A stretch of DNA of 64,000 nt from assembly GCF_014203835.1 (NCBI RefSeq), contig NZ_JACHJW010000001.1:3484501-3548500 (forward strand), read 5' to 3'. Origin of the DNA: Micromonospora polyrhachis. GTDB lineage: Bacteria; Actinomycetota; Actinomycetes; Mycobacteriales; Micromonosporaceae. Made by a program: the position numbers and the translations under genes. The notes below the pieces were generated by a model. It searched no databases. It saw only the letters and a program-made list of their open reading frames with translations, and was not told where the DNA came from. How positions within the stretch are numbered: position 1 is the stretch's first letter; each line of letters starts with the position of its first letter. Shown piece after piece: positions 9,242 to 17,238 of this stretch.

Positions 9242-9715
9242 TCACTCGTATATCCCCAAATCGTCCTGTTCGGCCATCAAGGCTTCATATGCCTCGCGCT
9301 GCTCTTGGATCCGTCGTCGACGGTAGGCGAGGACATCTCTTAGCGCTATTCGCCGATGAGTGCCCACCTTGTGTGACTTGATCGAGCCTTTGTCGAGCAA
9401 GCTGATCAGCGTCGGTCTCGACACGCCCAGCACTCGCGCGGCCTCACTGGTGGTGAGCTCTCGCGCGACTTCGCTTACGACCAAGCCGTCTCCACGGTCC
9501 AGAACGGCGCTTACTTGCCTTAATAGATCGACCACGAGGGCGGGCAGGACGACAGATCCCGCGCTGCCGGCTGCTATGCGTACGTCGCCGTGTGGATCGA
9601 TTTGAGCGAGGAGGGTGAAGAGGGACTTCAGTGCGTCGTGTTCCGGGTTGTCCTTCCGGTGGGCTGCCTCGGAAAGTCGGAGCGCCGTTGCTTCCAGCGT
9701 CGTCGCCGTTGCCAT
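9242..9715 (-). CDS. HTH (excisionase-type) antitoxin of a PIN toxin pair
   Basis: A 157-residue protein. Residues 1-85 are a helical region of unknown fold. Residues 88-138 form an excisionase/MerR-like winged helix (TTSEAARVLGVSRPTLISLL, then RRIALRDVLAYRRR). The acidic C-terminal tail (EQREAYEALMAEQDDLGIYE) would suit binding to the PIN toxin encoded immediately downstream. Start ATG 9715 is preceded by GAGGAG. The layout, with antitoxin first and DNA-binding, predicts autoregulation. Confidence 0.8.
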   Translation of the reverse strand: MATATTLEATALRLSEAAHRKDNPEHDALKSLFTLLAQIDPHGDVRIAAGSAGSVVLPALVVDLLRQVSAVLDRGDGLVVSEVARELTTSEAARVLGVSRPTLISLLDKGSIKSHKVGTHRRIALRDVLAYRRRRIQEQREAYEALMAEQDDLGIYE

Positions 9716-9780
9716 GATCCACTCCTCGCTGCGGGGCCTGCTTTGCGGGGCGGGATTCGTGCACCTAGTTTGCGCGTCAC

Positions 9781-9795
9781 TTGCAGTATCCGCAA
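9781..9795. promoter_or_regulatory. Candidate operator of the toxin-antitoxin operon
   Basis: The 15-bp imperfect palindrome TTGCAGTATCCGCAA (5 of 6 arm positions match, 3-bp centre) lies 66 bp upstream of the antitoxin start in an otherwise gene-free stretch. It is a plausible autoregulatory site for the HTH antitoxin. This rests on position and symmetry only. Confidence 0.35.
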
Positions 9796-9872
9796 CTGAC
9801 TTTGACTTATTTCACCTGGCAGTAGCCTAGTTGACAGCCAGCTTCTTCGCTGCCCGGTCGGTAGGTGCGGCG

Positions 9873-10814
9873 TCAGGCTGGCTCGTCCAGGCGGCGGCGC
9901 TGCTCGACGGTCAGCGCCAACTCGCGGGCACCCAGCGCCTCGTCCAACTGCGCGATGCTGCTCACCCCGACGATCGGCGTCGCGATGGGATCGCCCCCGG
10001 TGAGCCAGCTCAGCACCACCTGGTTCCGGGTGGCTCCCACCTCGTCGGCGATCTCAGCCAGCACCGCCAAGCGGCGGGTCGTCCCGGGGTGGTCGTACGC
10101 CTCCGGGAATGGCCGGTCGGCCCGGGTGTAGCCGCCGTTGAGCAGGGACGTGTAGACCCACAGGATCAGGCCCGGCTCACTGCGCAGATAATCCAGCGCC
10201 TCCGGGGAGACCAGTTGATGTCCGGCGTCGGGCAGCACCGCATTCGGTCGTGGCTGCACGTACGAATAGCGAAGTTGCACGGCGGTGTAATCAGTGATGT
10301 TCTGTTCCCGGGCGATCTGGCGGGCCCGCTCGATTCGCCAGATCGCGTGGTTGGACGCCCCGAGCCGGTCCACGACTCCGGCGTCGACCAGCCGGCCGAA
10401 CGCCTCGACCGTCTCGGCCAACGGCACCGCGCGATCGTCTGCGTGTGCCCAGTAGAGGTCGATTCGGTCGGTGCCGAGCCGCTTCAGGCTGAGCCGTACG
10501 GCGTCCTCGATCGCGGAGGCCGACAACCCCTCGGCCGACTCCGGCCAGTTGCCCGGCACCGTTGGCTGCTGACGTACCTTGGTGCTGATCCGGATCCGGT
10601 CGCGCACCCCGGGACGCTGGGCCAGCCATCGCCCGATCACCGTCTCGCTCTGCCCGCCGACACCGCTCGGATCGGACCAGAACGAGTAACAGTTCGCCGT
10701 GTCGATCCAGACACCGCCGTGCTCGACGAAGTGGTCCAGCAGGGCCATCGAGGTGGTCTCGTCCACCTTGGTCCCGAAGTCCATCGCGCCGAGGACGAAG
10801 TCACGTCCGCTCAT
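9873..10814 (-). CDS. Aldo/keto reductase
   Basis: A 313-residue NADPH-dependent oxidoreductase of the AKR TIM-barrel superfamily. It starts SGRDFVLGAMDFGTKVDE, with the catalytic Asp in IDTANCYSF (about residue 39; Tyr in the same segment at about 44), Lys in STKVRQQPT and His in DLYWAHADD, completing the AKR tetrad. The C-terminal cofactor segment (WLTGGDPIATPIVGVSSIAQ) is present. ATG 10814 follows GGAGGAG. It is transcribed away from a MerR regulator, with a perfect palindrome between them, so it is probably induced by whatever that regulator senses, possibly an aldehyde or electrophile. Confidence 0.92.
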   Translation of the reverse strand: MSGRDFVLGAMDFGTKVDETTSMALLDHFVEHGGVWIDTANCYSFWSDPSGVGGQSETVIGRWLAQRPGVRDRIRISTKVRQQPTVPGNWPESAEGLSASAIEDAVRLSLKRLGTDRIDLYWAHADDRAVPLAETVEAFGRLVDAGVVDRLGASNHAIWRIERARQIAREQNITDYTAVQLRYSYVQPRPNAVLPDAGHQLVSPEALDYLRSEPGLILWVYTSLLNGGYTRADRPFPEAYDHPGTTRRLAVLAEIADEVGATRNQVVLSWLTGGDPIATPIVGVSSIAQLDEALGARELALTVEQRRRLDEPA

Positions 10815-10860
10815 TTCCGTACTCTCCTCCGTGGTTGGTGGGGAGTTCCCACCGTGCCCG

Positions 10861-10876
10861 CTGGAGCGCGCTCCAG
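10861..10876 (-). promoter_or_regulatory. MerR-type operator in the aldo/keto reductase promoter
   Basis: A perfect 16-bp palindrome (ctggagcgcgctccag) lies between the divergent reductase and MerR genes. On the reductase strand TTGACC (a good -35) abuts its left arm. A poor -10 candidate (CACGGT) follows after 19 bp, the overlong spacing that MerR regulators untwist to activate transcription. Confidence 0.6.
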
Positions 10877-10918
10877 GTCAAGTCGTCCTGTCGAATTCCG
10901 GGTGGCAGGCTTGGTGGG

Positions 10919-11323
10919 ATGCGGCACTACTCCCCGGGCGAGACCGTCGAACGGACCGGCTTCAGTATCGACACTCTGCGCTACTACGAGCGGATCGGAC
11001 TGCTCGCCGACGTCGCGCGGAACGCCAGTGGGCAGCGGATCTTCACCGAGGACCATCTCGCCTGGCTCGACATTCTGCGGTGCCTTCGGGACACCGGAAT
11101 GCCGATCGCCCAGATGATTCGGTACGTGGAGTGTGCCCGGGATGGGGACGAGTCGTTCGACATCCGCATCGCCCTGCTGGAGGAGCACGATCGGCAGGTC
11201 GAGCAGAAGATCGCCGAGATGCGCGACCAGCAGGAACACCTCCGAGGAAAGATCCAGTGGTATCGCCTGGCCCGGCAGCGCACCGGAGAGTCACCAGCCG
11301 AGGCGGGCCAGGCAACGGTCTAG
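10919..11323 (+). CDS. MerR-family transcriptional regulator
   Basis: A 134-residue regulator. The winged HTH at residues 1-70 shows YSPGETVERTGFSIDTLRYY and ERIGLL, the MerR signature, followed by an antiparallel coiled coil (residues 80-120) for dimerisation. The C-terminus has no Cys cluster, so metal sensing is unlikely. The TIPAL/YfmP-like group commonly controls a neighbouring aldo/keto reductase, which fits the divergent gene here. ATG 10919 gives the standard short MerR N-terminus; the open frame upstream would add residues that cross the operator. Confidence 0.9.
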   Translation: MRHYSPGETVERTGFSIDTLRYYERIGLLADVARNASGQRIFTEDHLAWLDILRCLRDTGMPIAQMIRYVECARDGDESFDIRIALLEEHDRQVEQKIAEMRDQQEHLRGKIQWYRLARQRTGESPAEAGQATV

Positions 11324-12591
11324 CGTGATTCGGCCCGGTGTTCGGCGACGGTGTTGGGGCTGACAACGGTGTCGTGACCGGCGGGGGTCGGTCCGGTGGG
11401 CTCGACCGGGGGTTGGTGTCGGGGCGACGCGACGATCGCCGGCCGCTGGGCGTTGGTGAGCCAGCGCAACACCCACTCGACGGGGCCGTAGCGGAACCAG
11501 CGCAGCCACAGTGCGCTCCCGGCCAACTGGACCGCGAAGACGACCGCGACGAAACCGAAGAGCGCCAGCGGGGAGAACGTGCCGGCGAGGCCGAAGCCGA
11601 TGCCGGTGAAGGCGATCAGACCGAGGGCCGACTGGGCCAGGTAGTTGGAGAGGGCCATCCGGCCGGCCGGGGCGAGCGCGGACCGTACGAACGCGGTGCG
11701 TGGATTGTGCATGATCCGCAGGAGGGTCGCCACGTAGGCGGCGGCCAGCAGGGGTGCGGTGGCGACGCTGGCCGCGACGGCGAGGGTGTTGCCGTTGCCG
11801 CCGCCAGTGGCGTAGGCGATCGATCCGAGCAGCCCGACGGGGAAGCCGATCCACTGGATCCGGCGCAGGATCGGTTCGTTGCCCGATATCCGTGCCAGCC
11901 ACTGTCGGCGACCGGCGACCATGCCGAGCAGGAACAGGGCCAGCGCGGTCGGTCCCTGCATGCTCACCGCCTGGAGGACCAGCAGCGGTAGGCCCGCGAG
12001 GCGTGCCTCGAAGTTCGACCCCCACCCGCCGAGCAGCGCCTGTGTCGCCTGCTCGCCGTTGGCCAGCGCCTCGGCCGGTTCGGGCAGGAACGCCGAACTG
12101 TCGAGGAACAGGGAGCTGGAGACCATGCTGAGCAGCACGACGGCGTAGAGGCCGACCGCGATCCGGATCGCGGTGCGGTCGGTCACGTTGCGCAGCAGGA
12201 ACAGGACGAGACAGACCACGGCGTACGTGGTCAGGACGTCGCCGCCGTAGAGGAGGGCGATGTGTAGGGCACCTATGGCGAAGAGTCCGACGATTCGGCG
12301 GAGCATCCGCGACGAGAAGGCGGCCCCGGCTCTCCGCGCGGAGTCCATCTGCAGGGTGAAGCTGTATCCGAAGAGGAACGAGAAGAGCACGTAGAACTTC
12401 ATGTCGATGAAGACGGACGACAACGTTCGGACGACGTTGTCCAGTCCCGAGTCGAAGGCGGGATCGATCGTCAGGTTCCCGGGATAGCCGGAGGCCATGA
12501 ACGTGACGTTGACGGCGAAGATTCCGAGGAGTGCGAATCCCCGGATCGCATCGACGTCGAGTACGCGTCGGCCGACGGTCTGCGCAGCCAC
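11320..12591 (-). CDS. DUF418-family multi-spanning membrane protein
   Basis: A 423-residue membrane protein of the YeiB/DUF418 type. It starts with RVLDVDAIRGFALLGIFAVN, the family's hallmark N-terminus, and has about ten hydrophobic helices. The conserved C-terminal block PLALFGFVAVVFAVQLAGSA, then WLRWFRYGPVEWVLRWLT is present. DUF418 proteins are suspected transporters or acyltransferase relatives of unknown function. GGAG six bases before GTG 12591 decides the start; a TTG at 12603 is upstream in frame. Its stop overlaps the MerR stop by four bases. It diverges from a TetR gene. Confidence 0.9.
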   Translation of the reverse strand: MAAQTVGRRVLDVDAIRGFALLGIFAVNVTFMASGYPGNLTIDPAFDSGLDNVVRTLSSVFIDMKFYVLFSFLFGYSFTLQMDSARRAGAAFSSRMLRRIVGLFAIGALHIALLYGGDVLTTYAVVCLVLFLLRNVTDRTAIRIAVGLYAVVLLSMVSSSLFLDSSAFLPEPAEALANGEQATQALLGGWGSNFEARLAGLPLLVLQAVSMQGPTALALFLLGMVAGRRQWLARISGNEPILRRIQWIGFPVGLLGSIAYATGGGNGNTLAVAASVATAPLLAAAYVATLLRIMHNPRTAFVRSALAPAGRMALSNYLAQSALGLIAFTGIGFGLAGTFSPLALFGFVAVVFAVQLAGSALWLRWFRYGPVEWVLRWLTNAQRPAIVASPRHQPPVEPTGPTPAGHDTVVSPNTVAEHRAESR

Positions 12592-12605
12592 GTGCGTCTC
12601 CAATC

Positions 12606-12654
12606 ATTGTGTATGAGGTACACCGTAGAAGATACAGAGTATGGCATACACAAT
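12606..12654. promoter_or_regulatory. Nested inverted repeats between DUF418 and TetR genes
   Basis: ATTGTGTATG (12606-12615) and CATACACAAT (12645-12654) are perfect inverted copies 29 bp apart. Inside lie GTATG-G-CATAC (12639-12649) and TGTA-TGAGG-TACA (12610-12622). The stretch is AT-rich for this genome and fills the divergent promoter region, so it is a strong candidate operator for the adjacent TetR regulator. Confidence 0.6.
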
Positions 12655-12713
12655 ATGAGTGCCAGGGGTCGCGACTAAAGTTGACGCGAACTAGGTGAGA
12701 TCGGGGGCAATGT

Positions 12714-13478
12714 ATGGCGAACCGGGCTCTTCCCCTGGTGGTGGCCCGGATGTGGGGCCGCGAGACGGCCTCCCGACACGGTCCCCGGCCGAGCCTCGAC
12801 CTGCCCAGGATTCTCCAAGCGGCGATCGGGATCGCCGACCGGGAGGGGCTGGAGAGTGTGCGGATGAGTAGCGTCGCCGCCGAGGTCGGCATGGCGACGA
12901 TGTCCCTCTACCGGTACGTCGGCAGCAAGGACGAGTTGCTGACCCTGATGGCCGACATCGCCGCCCCGGAACCGCCCGCCCTCGACGGGCGACCCTGGCG
13001 TGACTACCTCGCTGCCTGGACCCGCGCCAACCGGGACTTCCTCCTCGACCGGCCCTGGCTGTTGCAGATCTCCCGTAGCACCCCACCGGTCGGACCTCGA
13101 AGCCTGCGCTGGCTCGATCGGGCGCTCGCCGCGCTCGCCGAAACCGGGCTCGGCCTCGGCGAGCGGATCAACATCGCGAGCACGCTCACCGGCTACGCCG
13201 CCAGTCAGGCGGCCCTCGTCCTGAGCATGGCCACCGGCCGAACCACGGCCGGCGGCGACGATGCGATCAGCGGGATGGTCGGCTACAGCGACGTTCTCAG
13301 TCAGGTCCTCGACCCAACGGACTACCCGGAACTCGCCGTCGCTGTTCGCTCCGGTGCGTTTGGTGCCGCCGAGGAGTGGGTCGACGAGGGCGACTTCACC
13401 TTCGGACTCGACCTGCTCCTCGACGGCATCCAGACCCTGGTGACCCGCCGCGACGGCGGTTCGGAGGTCAGGTGGTGA
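12714..13478 (+). CDS. TetR/AcrR-family transcriptional regulator
   Basis: A 254-residue repressor. An N-terminal tail of about 25 residues precedes the HTH at residues 28-72 (ILQAAIGIADREGLESVRMS, MATMSLYRYVGSKDELL). The C-terminal domain resembles the TetR_C class of tetracycline-type repressors. ATG 12714 is used; an in-frame ATG at 12750 would trim twelve residues. Divergent placement and the intervening inverted repeats suggest control of the DUF418 protein gene and of itself. The ligand is unknown. Confidence 0.88.
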   Translation: MANRALPLVVARMWGRETASRHGPRPSLDLPRILQAAIGIADREGLESVRMSSVAAEVGMATMSLYRYVGSKDELLTLMADIAAPEPPALDGRPWRDYLAAWTRANRDFLLDRPWLLQISRSTPPVGPRSLRWLDRALAALAETGLGLGERINIASTLTGYAASQAALVLSMATGRTTAGGDDAISGMVGYSDVLSQVLDPTDYPELAVAVRSGAFGAAEEWVDEGDFTFGLDLLLDGIQTLVTRRDGGSEVRW

Positions 13479-14223
13479 CGGCGACGTGTACGTGGTCGTA
13501 GTGGCAGGCCGTGACGGGCGGCCGTTTACCGCTGCAACCTGACTGGGCGTAGCCCTTCCAGTTGCCCCTCGGCGAGTAGACCTTGCCTCGCCACATCACG
13601 TGGTCGATCTTGTACTTCTTGTGGTTCTTGACCAGCCAGGCGCGCATCTTGTCGCCATCGGACTTGTTCGAGCCCTTCGCGGCGGTGCCACCCGGGCCGT
13701 ACATCAGATCGCAGGCCCGGCCACTCGGGTGGTACGGATAGCTGTCCGGAGCCCGGTAGCAGCCAATCCGGTCCCACTTGAAGCCGCCCGCCTTCGCCTT
13801 GGACAGCATGGCCCGGTACAGCTTGCACATCTTGCTGGTGGTTCTGCTCGGGCACTTGGCCTTCGCGGCAGTCGTCGTGGCGGCCGATCCCGTCTTTGCC
13901 GCATCGGTCTTCTCGGCGGCCGGTCCCGTCTTTGCCGCATCGGTCTTTTCCGCGGCCTCGGTCTCCGCCGAGTCGTCCGCGTCGGTCATCTCCACGCCGT
14001 TCGGCTGGACGGTGCCACCGATGCCGCCGAGGGTGTCCGTCGGGTCACCCCAGACGGTTGATCCGGATCCGGCCGCCGGGTAGGAACTGGTCGTCCCGAC
14101 AATGGTTGTCGGCTGTCCGGACGACTTGGCGGAGACCAGGTTCGACGTGCCGACGATCGCTGCGGCGATCGCCAGTATCGCGAGAAAGAGAGGTAGGGCC
14201 TTTGTCCTGAATGTTGTCACCAC
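13468..14223 (-). CDS. Secreted M15/VanY-like peptidase-fold protein
   Basis: A 251-residue exported protein. A signal/anchor helix occupies residues 2-25 (ALPLFLAILAIAAAIVG), then an Ala/Thr/Lys linker with a duplicated 12-residue unit. The C-terminal half resembles the ARB_07466-type domain related to D-Ala-D-Ala peptidases: HPSGRACDLM supplies a His and Asp, and CHYDHVHVAV a His-x-His, the zinc-ligand pattern of the M15 fold. It probably acts on peptidoglycan outside the membrane. GGGAG six bases before GTG 14223 supports the start (a second GTG follows at 14220). Its 3' end overlaps the TetR gene by 11 bp. Confidence 0.75.
   Translation of the reverse strand: MVTTFRTKALPLFLAILAIAAAIVGTSNLVSAKSSGQPTTIVGTTSSYPAAGSGSTVWGDPTDTLGGIGGTVQPNGVEMTDADDSAETEAAEKTDAAKTGPAAEKTDAAKTGSAATTTAAKAKCPSRTTSKMCKLYRAMLSKAKAGGFKWDRIGCYRAPDSYPYHPSGRACDLMYGPGGTAAKGSNKSDGDKMRAWLVKNHKKYKIDHVMWRGKVYSPRGNWKGYAQSGCSGKRPPVTACHYDHVHVAVTT
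13880..13951. repeat. 36-bp in-frame tandem duplication
   Basis: Two 36-bp units (13880-13915, 13916-13951) differ at three bases and code for the repeated linker AAEKTDAAKTG in the M15-like protein. It looks like a recent slippage or duplication in a region free of structural constraint. Confidence 0.85.
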
Positions 14224-14392
14224 GATTGGCTCCCAAGGGGAAGTAACGGTCCATCGATCGCGCCCGGCCGACAGCGCTTGACAGCCAATCCACCTGTTCC
14301 GTTGCCCTCTTACAAGGCGGAAACGGAGTCCCGGACTGATCCGGACGATCGCGGGTACGACGTCCTGTTCCGAACAGTTCCACCGCCGCTGC

Positions 14393-16180
14393 TCAGCGAC
14401 GGGTGAAGGTGAAAACCTCGTGCTTTCCGCCCCTGCACCGCACCTGGATGAGTTGAGCTCCAGCGTCGTCGGTGGCGAAGACGGCACCGATACAGTTTCC
14501 ACTGGCGCTGGCCGCCGACCGGATGCGGAAGCCGACCGTAGGCGAGGTGACCGGTTCGATGACGAATTTCTGGTCGGCCCGACTGTTGTCACAGTCGTCC
14601 ACCGCCATCAGCACCTCGTCGATCTTCCCGCCACCGTCGACGGTCACGCAGCCGATGCCCCACCGAGGATGGTCCGCCTTGATGCGGTAGACGTTGCCGC
14701 TGACCCCTTCGAGAACCATTGTTGGCGAGGCGGTGGCGCATGGGTATTGGCCGATCACCAACCGCCCCGAGTCGGTGTAGAGCTGAGGTCCCTCGCCGAC
14801 GCAGAAGCCGGTGTGCGACACCTTGATCCGGACCGGTCCGACCGGTGGTCCGGACGGCTTGGGGGTGGTCGGCGTACTGGCGCTCGGCTTGGGCTTGGGC
14901 GTCGCCGTCCTGGTCGGCGCTGCGGAGGCGGTCGCGCTCGGCTCGGCCGTCTCCAACCCCAGATCAGGATCCATGGAGATATCGGCGACGACGCCCGGGT
15001 CGCTGGCCTGATGGGTACGGTCGTCGCGTAGGAACCTCGCGGTCGCCCCGATGGCGATGAGCGTCATTATGAACACCAGCACCCCGGAGAGCACCCGGGC
15101 CGACCAACCGGTGCGATACATGATCGGCGGGATCAGCCAGCGCAGTCCTGCCGGACGGGGCACCTCGACCGCTGGGTCGTAGCGGTGCAGGCCCACCCAC
15201 TGTTCGCTCTTCTGCTCGGCCACGGTGGACGCCAGCTTCCCGTCCGCGAACACCGGCACGGTCTCGTGGGTAACCGGCGTGTCCGGTACGGGACTGTCCC
15301 GATCAGCGGCTACGACAGCTGGCTTGGCGACCTCCGACGCTGGTGGTGGTAGTACCGACGGTGGTGGTACCGACGGTGGTGGTGGTACCGAGGGTGGTGC
15401 TGCGGCCGGGGACGGTTCCACGTCGAGCGGAGCAGGCTGCTGCGGCGCATGGCCGTCCGCCTGTTCCGGCTTCGCGGGGGTGCTGGCGGGCTGGCCGGAG
15501 ACCGGGGTTGCCACACCGGGATCGACGAGATCGGCCCAGGCGGCGGTCAGCGGGTCCAGGTGGTCGACCCTGCCGAGCATGGTGGGTTGCTCGGTCAGCC
15601 ACGACCCGGGAACTGCGGTCGGATCGGCCGCTGCTGCCGCTGTCTCGGCCGGTTTTGCTACTTCGGGCGTGGGCACCGGGGCTGTCGGCGCGGGCTGGCT
15701 GTTGGTAGCTGGACCGCTGGTCGTCGCCGGATCACCGTGGGTGGACGTACCACTGGTCGCCGCCGGATCACCGTGGGTGGGCGTACCGTCGGTCGTCGCC
15801 GGATCGGTGGCAGTGGGCGGTGCCGTCGGTGCCGGGATGATGGTCGGCACGGGCTGGGCGGTGGCGACCGCGATGCGTCTGCGGGCGGCCAGCCAGACCG
15901 CCACGGTGGCCTCGTCGCCGCCACAGGCCCGGACGAATGCGGCGACCACGTTCTCCCGGGGAAGGGTGGCCCGTCCCAGGACGGCAGCGGTGGTGCTGTG
16001 GGGCAGTACGTCCCCGGCGGTTTCGGCCCGGCGTTGAAGTTGCCGATAGGTCAGCCCCGACCACTGCTTGAGAGCCCGCATCGCCGCGACGAACTCCGGT
16101 GGTGAGGTCGCCCCCTGAGGCCCCGGAGCCGTCCCGACCTGCTCGATTGGGTCTGTCCCGCCGTCGTCGCGCCCCGGCAC
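14393..16180 (-). CDS. HTH - transmembrane - extracellular beta-trefoil-like protein
   Basis: A 595-residue protein in three parts. Residues 25-110 form a helical DNA-binding-like region (ALKQWSGLTYRQLQRRAET, then RENVVAAFVRACGG), the HTH seen at the N-terminus of many actinomycete membrane regulators. A Pro/Thr/Ala-rich region with 12-residue repeats follows, then one membrane helix (VLSGVLVFIMTLIAIGATA, about residues 385-405) and a Ser/Thr/Pro stalk. The C-terminal 140 residues, with regularly spaced Cys and Trp/Gly, resemble a ricin-type lectin fold. It could sense wall or extracellular glycan and signal to DNA or a partner. GGGAGAGG before GTG 16180 decides the start. Confidence 0.7.
   Translation of the reverse strand: MPGRDDGGTDPIEQVGTAPGPQGATSPPEFVAAMRALKQWSGLTYRQLQRRAETAGDVLPHSTTAAVLGRATLPRENVVAAFVRACGGDEATVAVWLAARRRIAVATAQPVPTIIPAPTAPPTATDPATTDGTPTHGDPAATSGTSTHGDPATTSGPATNSQPAPTAPVPTPEVAKPAETAAAAADPTAVPGSWLTEQPTMLGRVDHLDPLTAAWADLVDPGVATPVSGQPASTPAKPEQADGHAPQQPAPLDVEPSPAAAPPSVPPPPSVPPPSVLPPPASEVAKPAVVAADRDSPVPDTPVTHETVPVFADGKLASTVAEQKSEQWVGLHRYDPAVEVPRPAGLRWLIPPIMYRTGWSARVLSGVLVFIMTLIAIGATARFLRDDRTHQASDPGVVADISMDPDLGLETAEPSATASAAPTRTATPKPKPSASTPTTPKPSGPPVGPVRIKVSHTGFCVGEGPQLYTDSGRLVIGQYPCATASPTMVLEGVSGNVYRIKADHPRWGIGCVTVDGGGKIDEVLMAVDDCDNSRADQKFVIEPVTSPTVGFRIRSAASASGNCIGAVFATDDAGAQLIQVRCRGGKHEVFTFTRR
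15705..15808. repeat. Approximate 36-bp repeats in the Pro/Thr-rich linker
   Basis: Three imperfect 36-bp units containing ccggatcaccgtgggtgg code for DPATTSG/THG-type repeats within the cytoplasmic linker of the HTH-TM protein. They are in frame and probably variable in length among strains. Confidence 0.7.
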
Positions 16181-16508
16181 GTCCGCCTCTCCCTGTCGGT
16201 GCGGGGGGCGAAACATCCTGACTCGGCATGACGTTCGACTTCGATGCCGTCCCCCGGGTCGAATCAGGGTCAATATTCCATCGCCACCCGAGTATGTAAA
16301 GGGTTGTCGCAGCACGTCCGCCGCGTTCGGCGAATTGGAGACAGCGAATGGGATTGGGACGCCATCTGGTCGACCTGCTATCCGGTGTCCGCCTGATGCA
16401 TGCGGTATGGGGCGAATGCTATGGGCGGCTGACGCGCACCTTGCTTATGTTAATGCTCATCGATCAATGATGCCCTTTGGGTGCCCCGTACCATTTCGAG
16501 GAGTCCTC
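16181..16508. other. Intergenic region between divergent genes
   Basis: About 330 bp between the HTH-TM-lectin gene and the snapalysin-like gene. It should hold both promoters. I see no convincing ORF, repeat or hairpin; the stretch around 16420-16470 is AT-richer than its surroundings (tgcttatgttaatgctcat), as expected of a promoter. Confidence 0.5.
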
Positions 16509-17084
16509 ATGCGCAGACGACAGGTACTGCGGCTCGCCGCAGGCGTACTGGCAGCCGCGCTGTCGATCGCCGGTGTCCAGTCCGGCGCCAGCGGCGTAGC
16601 CTTCGCCGATCCCGCTGTCGCGGTCCGTACCGTCTACTACGACGCGAGCCGGGCCGGCGAGTTCACCACCAACTTCACCCAGGCCGCCGCGATCTGGAAC
16701 AGCAGTGTCTCCAACGTACGACTGGTGGCCGGCACCCCGGCGAGCGTGACCATCTACGTCGACAACGGTTGGCCCCGGGCGTACGTGCAGGGCCTCGGTC
16801 GGGGCCGGGTCTACATGGGCTGGCAGGCGGTCAACCAGGGGCACGACCGGACGCGGATCGCCACCCATGAACTTGGTCACATCCTCGGCCTGCCCGACCG
16901 TCGTACCGGCCTCTGCTCGGATCTGATGTCCGGCAGCAGCGCCCCGACCTCCTGCCGCAACGCGTATCCGAGTGCGGCCGAGGCGACCCAGGTCGACGCG
17001 CTCTTCGCCAACGGTCTCGCGCCGGCCCAGCTCACGGCCGACACCGCACCAACCGGCACGGCCCACGTGTGGAGCAACGGCTAG
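16509..17084 (+). CDS. Snapalysin-type secreted zinc metalloprotease
   Basis: A 191-residue secreted protease precursor. A Tat/Sec-like signal covers residues 1-34 (MRRRQVLRLAAGVLAAALS, cleavage probably near AFADP). The mature part begins VRTVYYDASRAGEF, typical of the M7 small neutral proteases of Streptomyces. HELGHILGLPD gives the HExxHxxGxxD zinc site, with Asp as the third ligand, which defines snapalysin. Cys pairs near CSDLMSG and TSCRNAYPS match the family. GAGGAG before ATG 16509 supports the start. A short C-terminal tail ends in a sequence duplicated just after the stop codon. Confidence 0.93.
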   Translation: MRRRQVLRLAAGVLAAALSIAGVQSGASGVAFADPAVAVRTVYYDASRAGEFTTNFTQAAAIWNSSVSNVRLVAGTPASVTIYVDNGWPRAYVQGLGRGRVYMGWQAVNQGHDRTRIATHELGHILGLPDRRTGLCSDLMSGSSAPTSCRNAYPSAAEATQVDALFANGLAPAQLTADTAPTGTAHVWSNG

Positions 17085-17123
17085 CGCACCGGACACGTGT
17101 GGAGCAACGGCTAGCGCGCCGGA
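17064..17123. repeat. 30-bp tandem duplication covering the end of the protease gene
   Basis: Units 17064-17093 and 17094-17123 differ at one base. The first contains the last codons (HVWSNG) and stop of the snapalysin-like gene, so the second is a non-translated copy of the gene's tail. Confidence 0.9.
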
Positions 17124-17238
17124 CCAGTCCGTAGGCGCGGCGGCACACCCCATGGCCGACATCCCGCCGGCCGGACCGCCGCCGTGACCTACGCGACAAC
17201 GAGGCGTACCGGCTCGTCGCGTCGGTCAAGATGCCGCG

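Noticed and set aside
16335-16508. N-terminal extension of the snapalysin-like protein from 16335
   Set aside because: The extension has no signal peptide character, while ATG 16509 has GAGGAG and a standard signal sequence.
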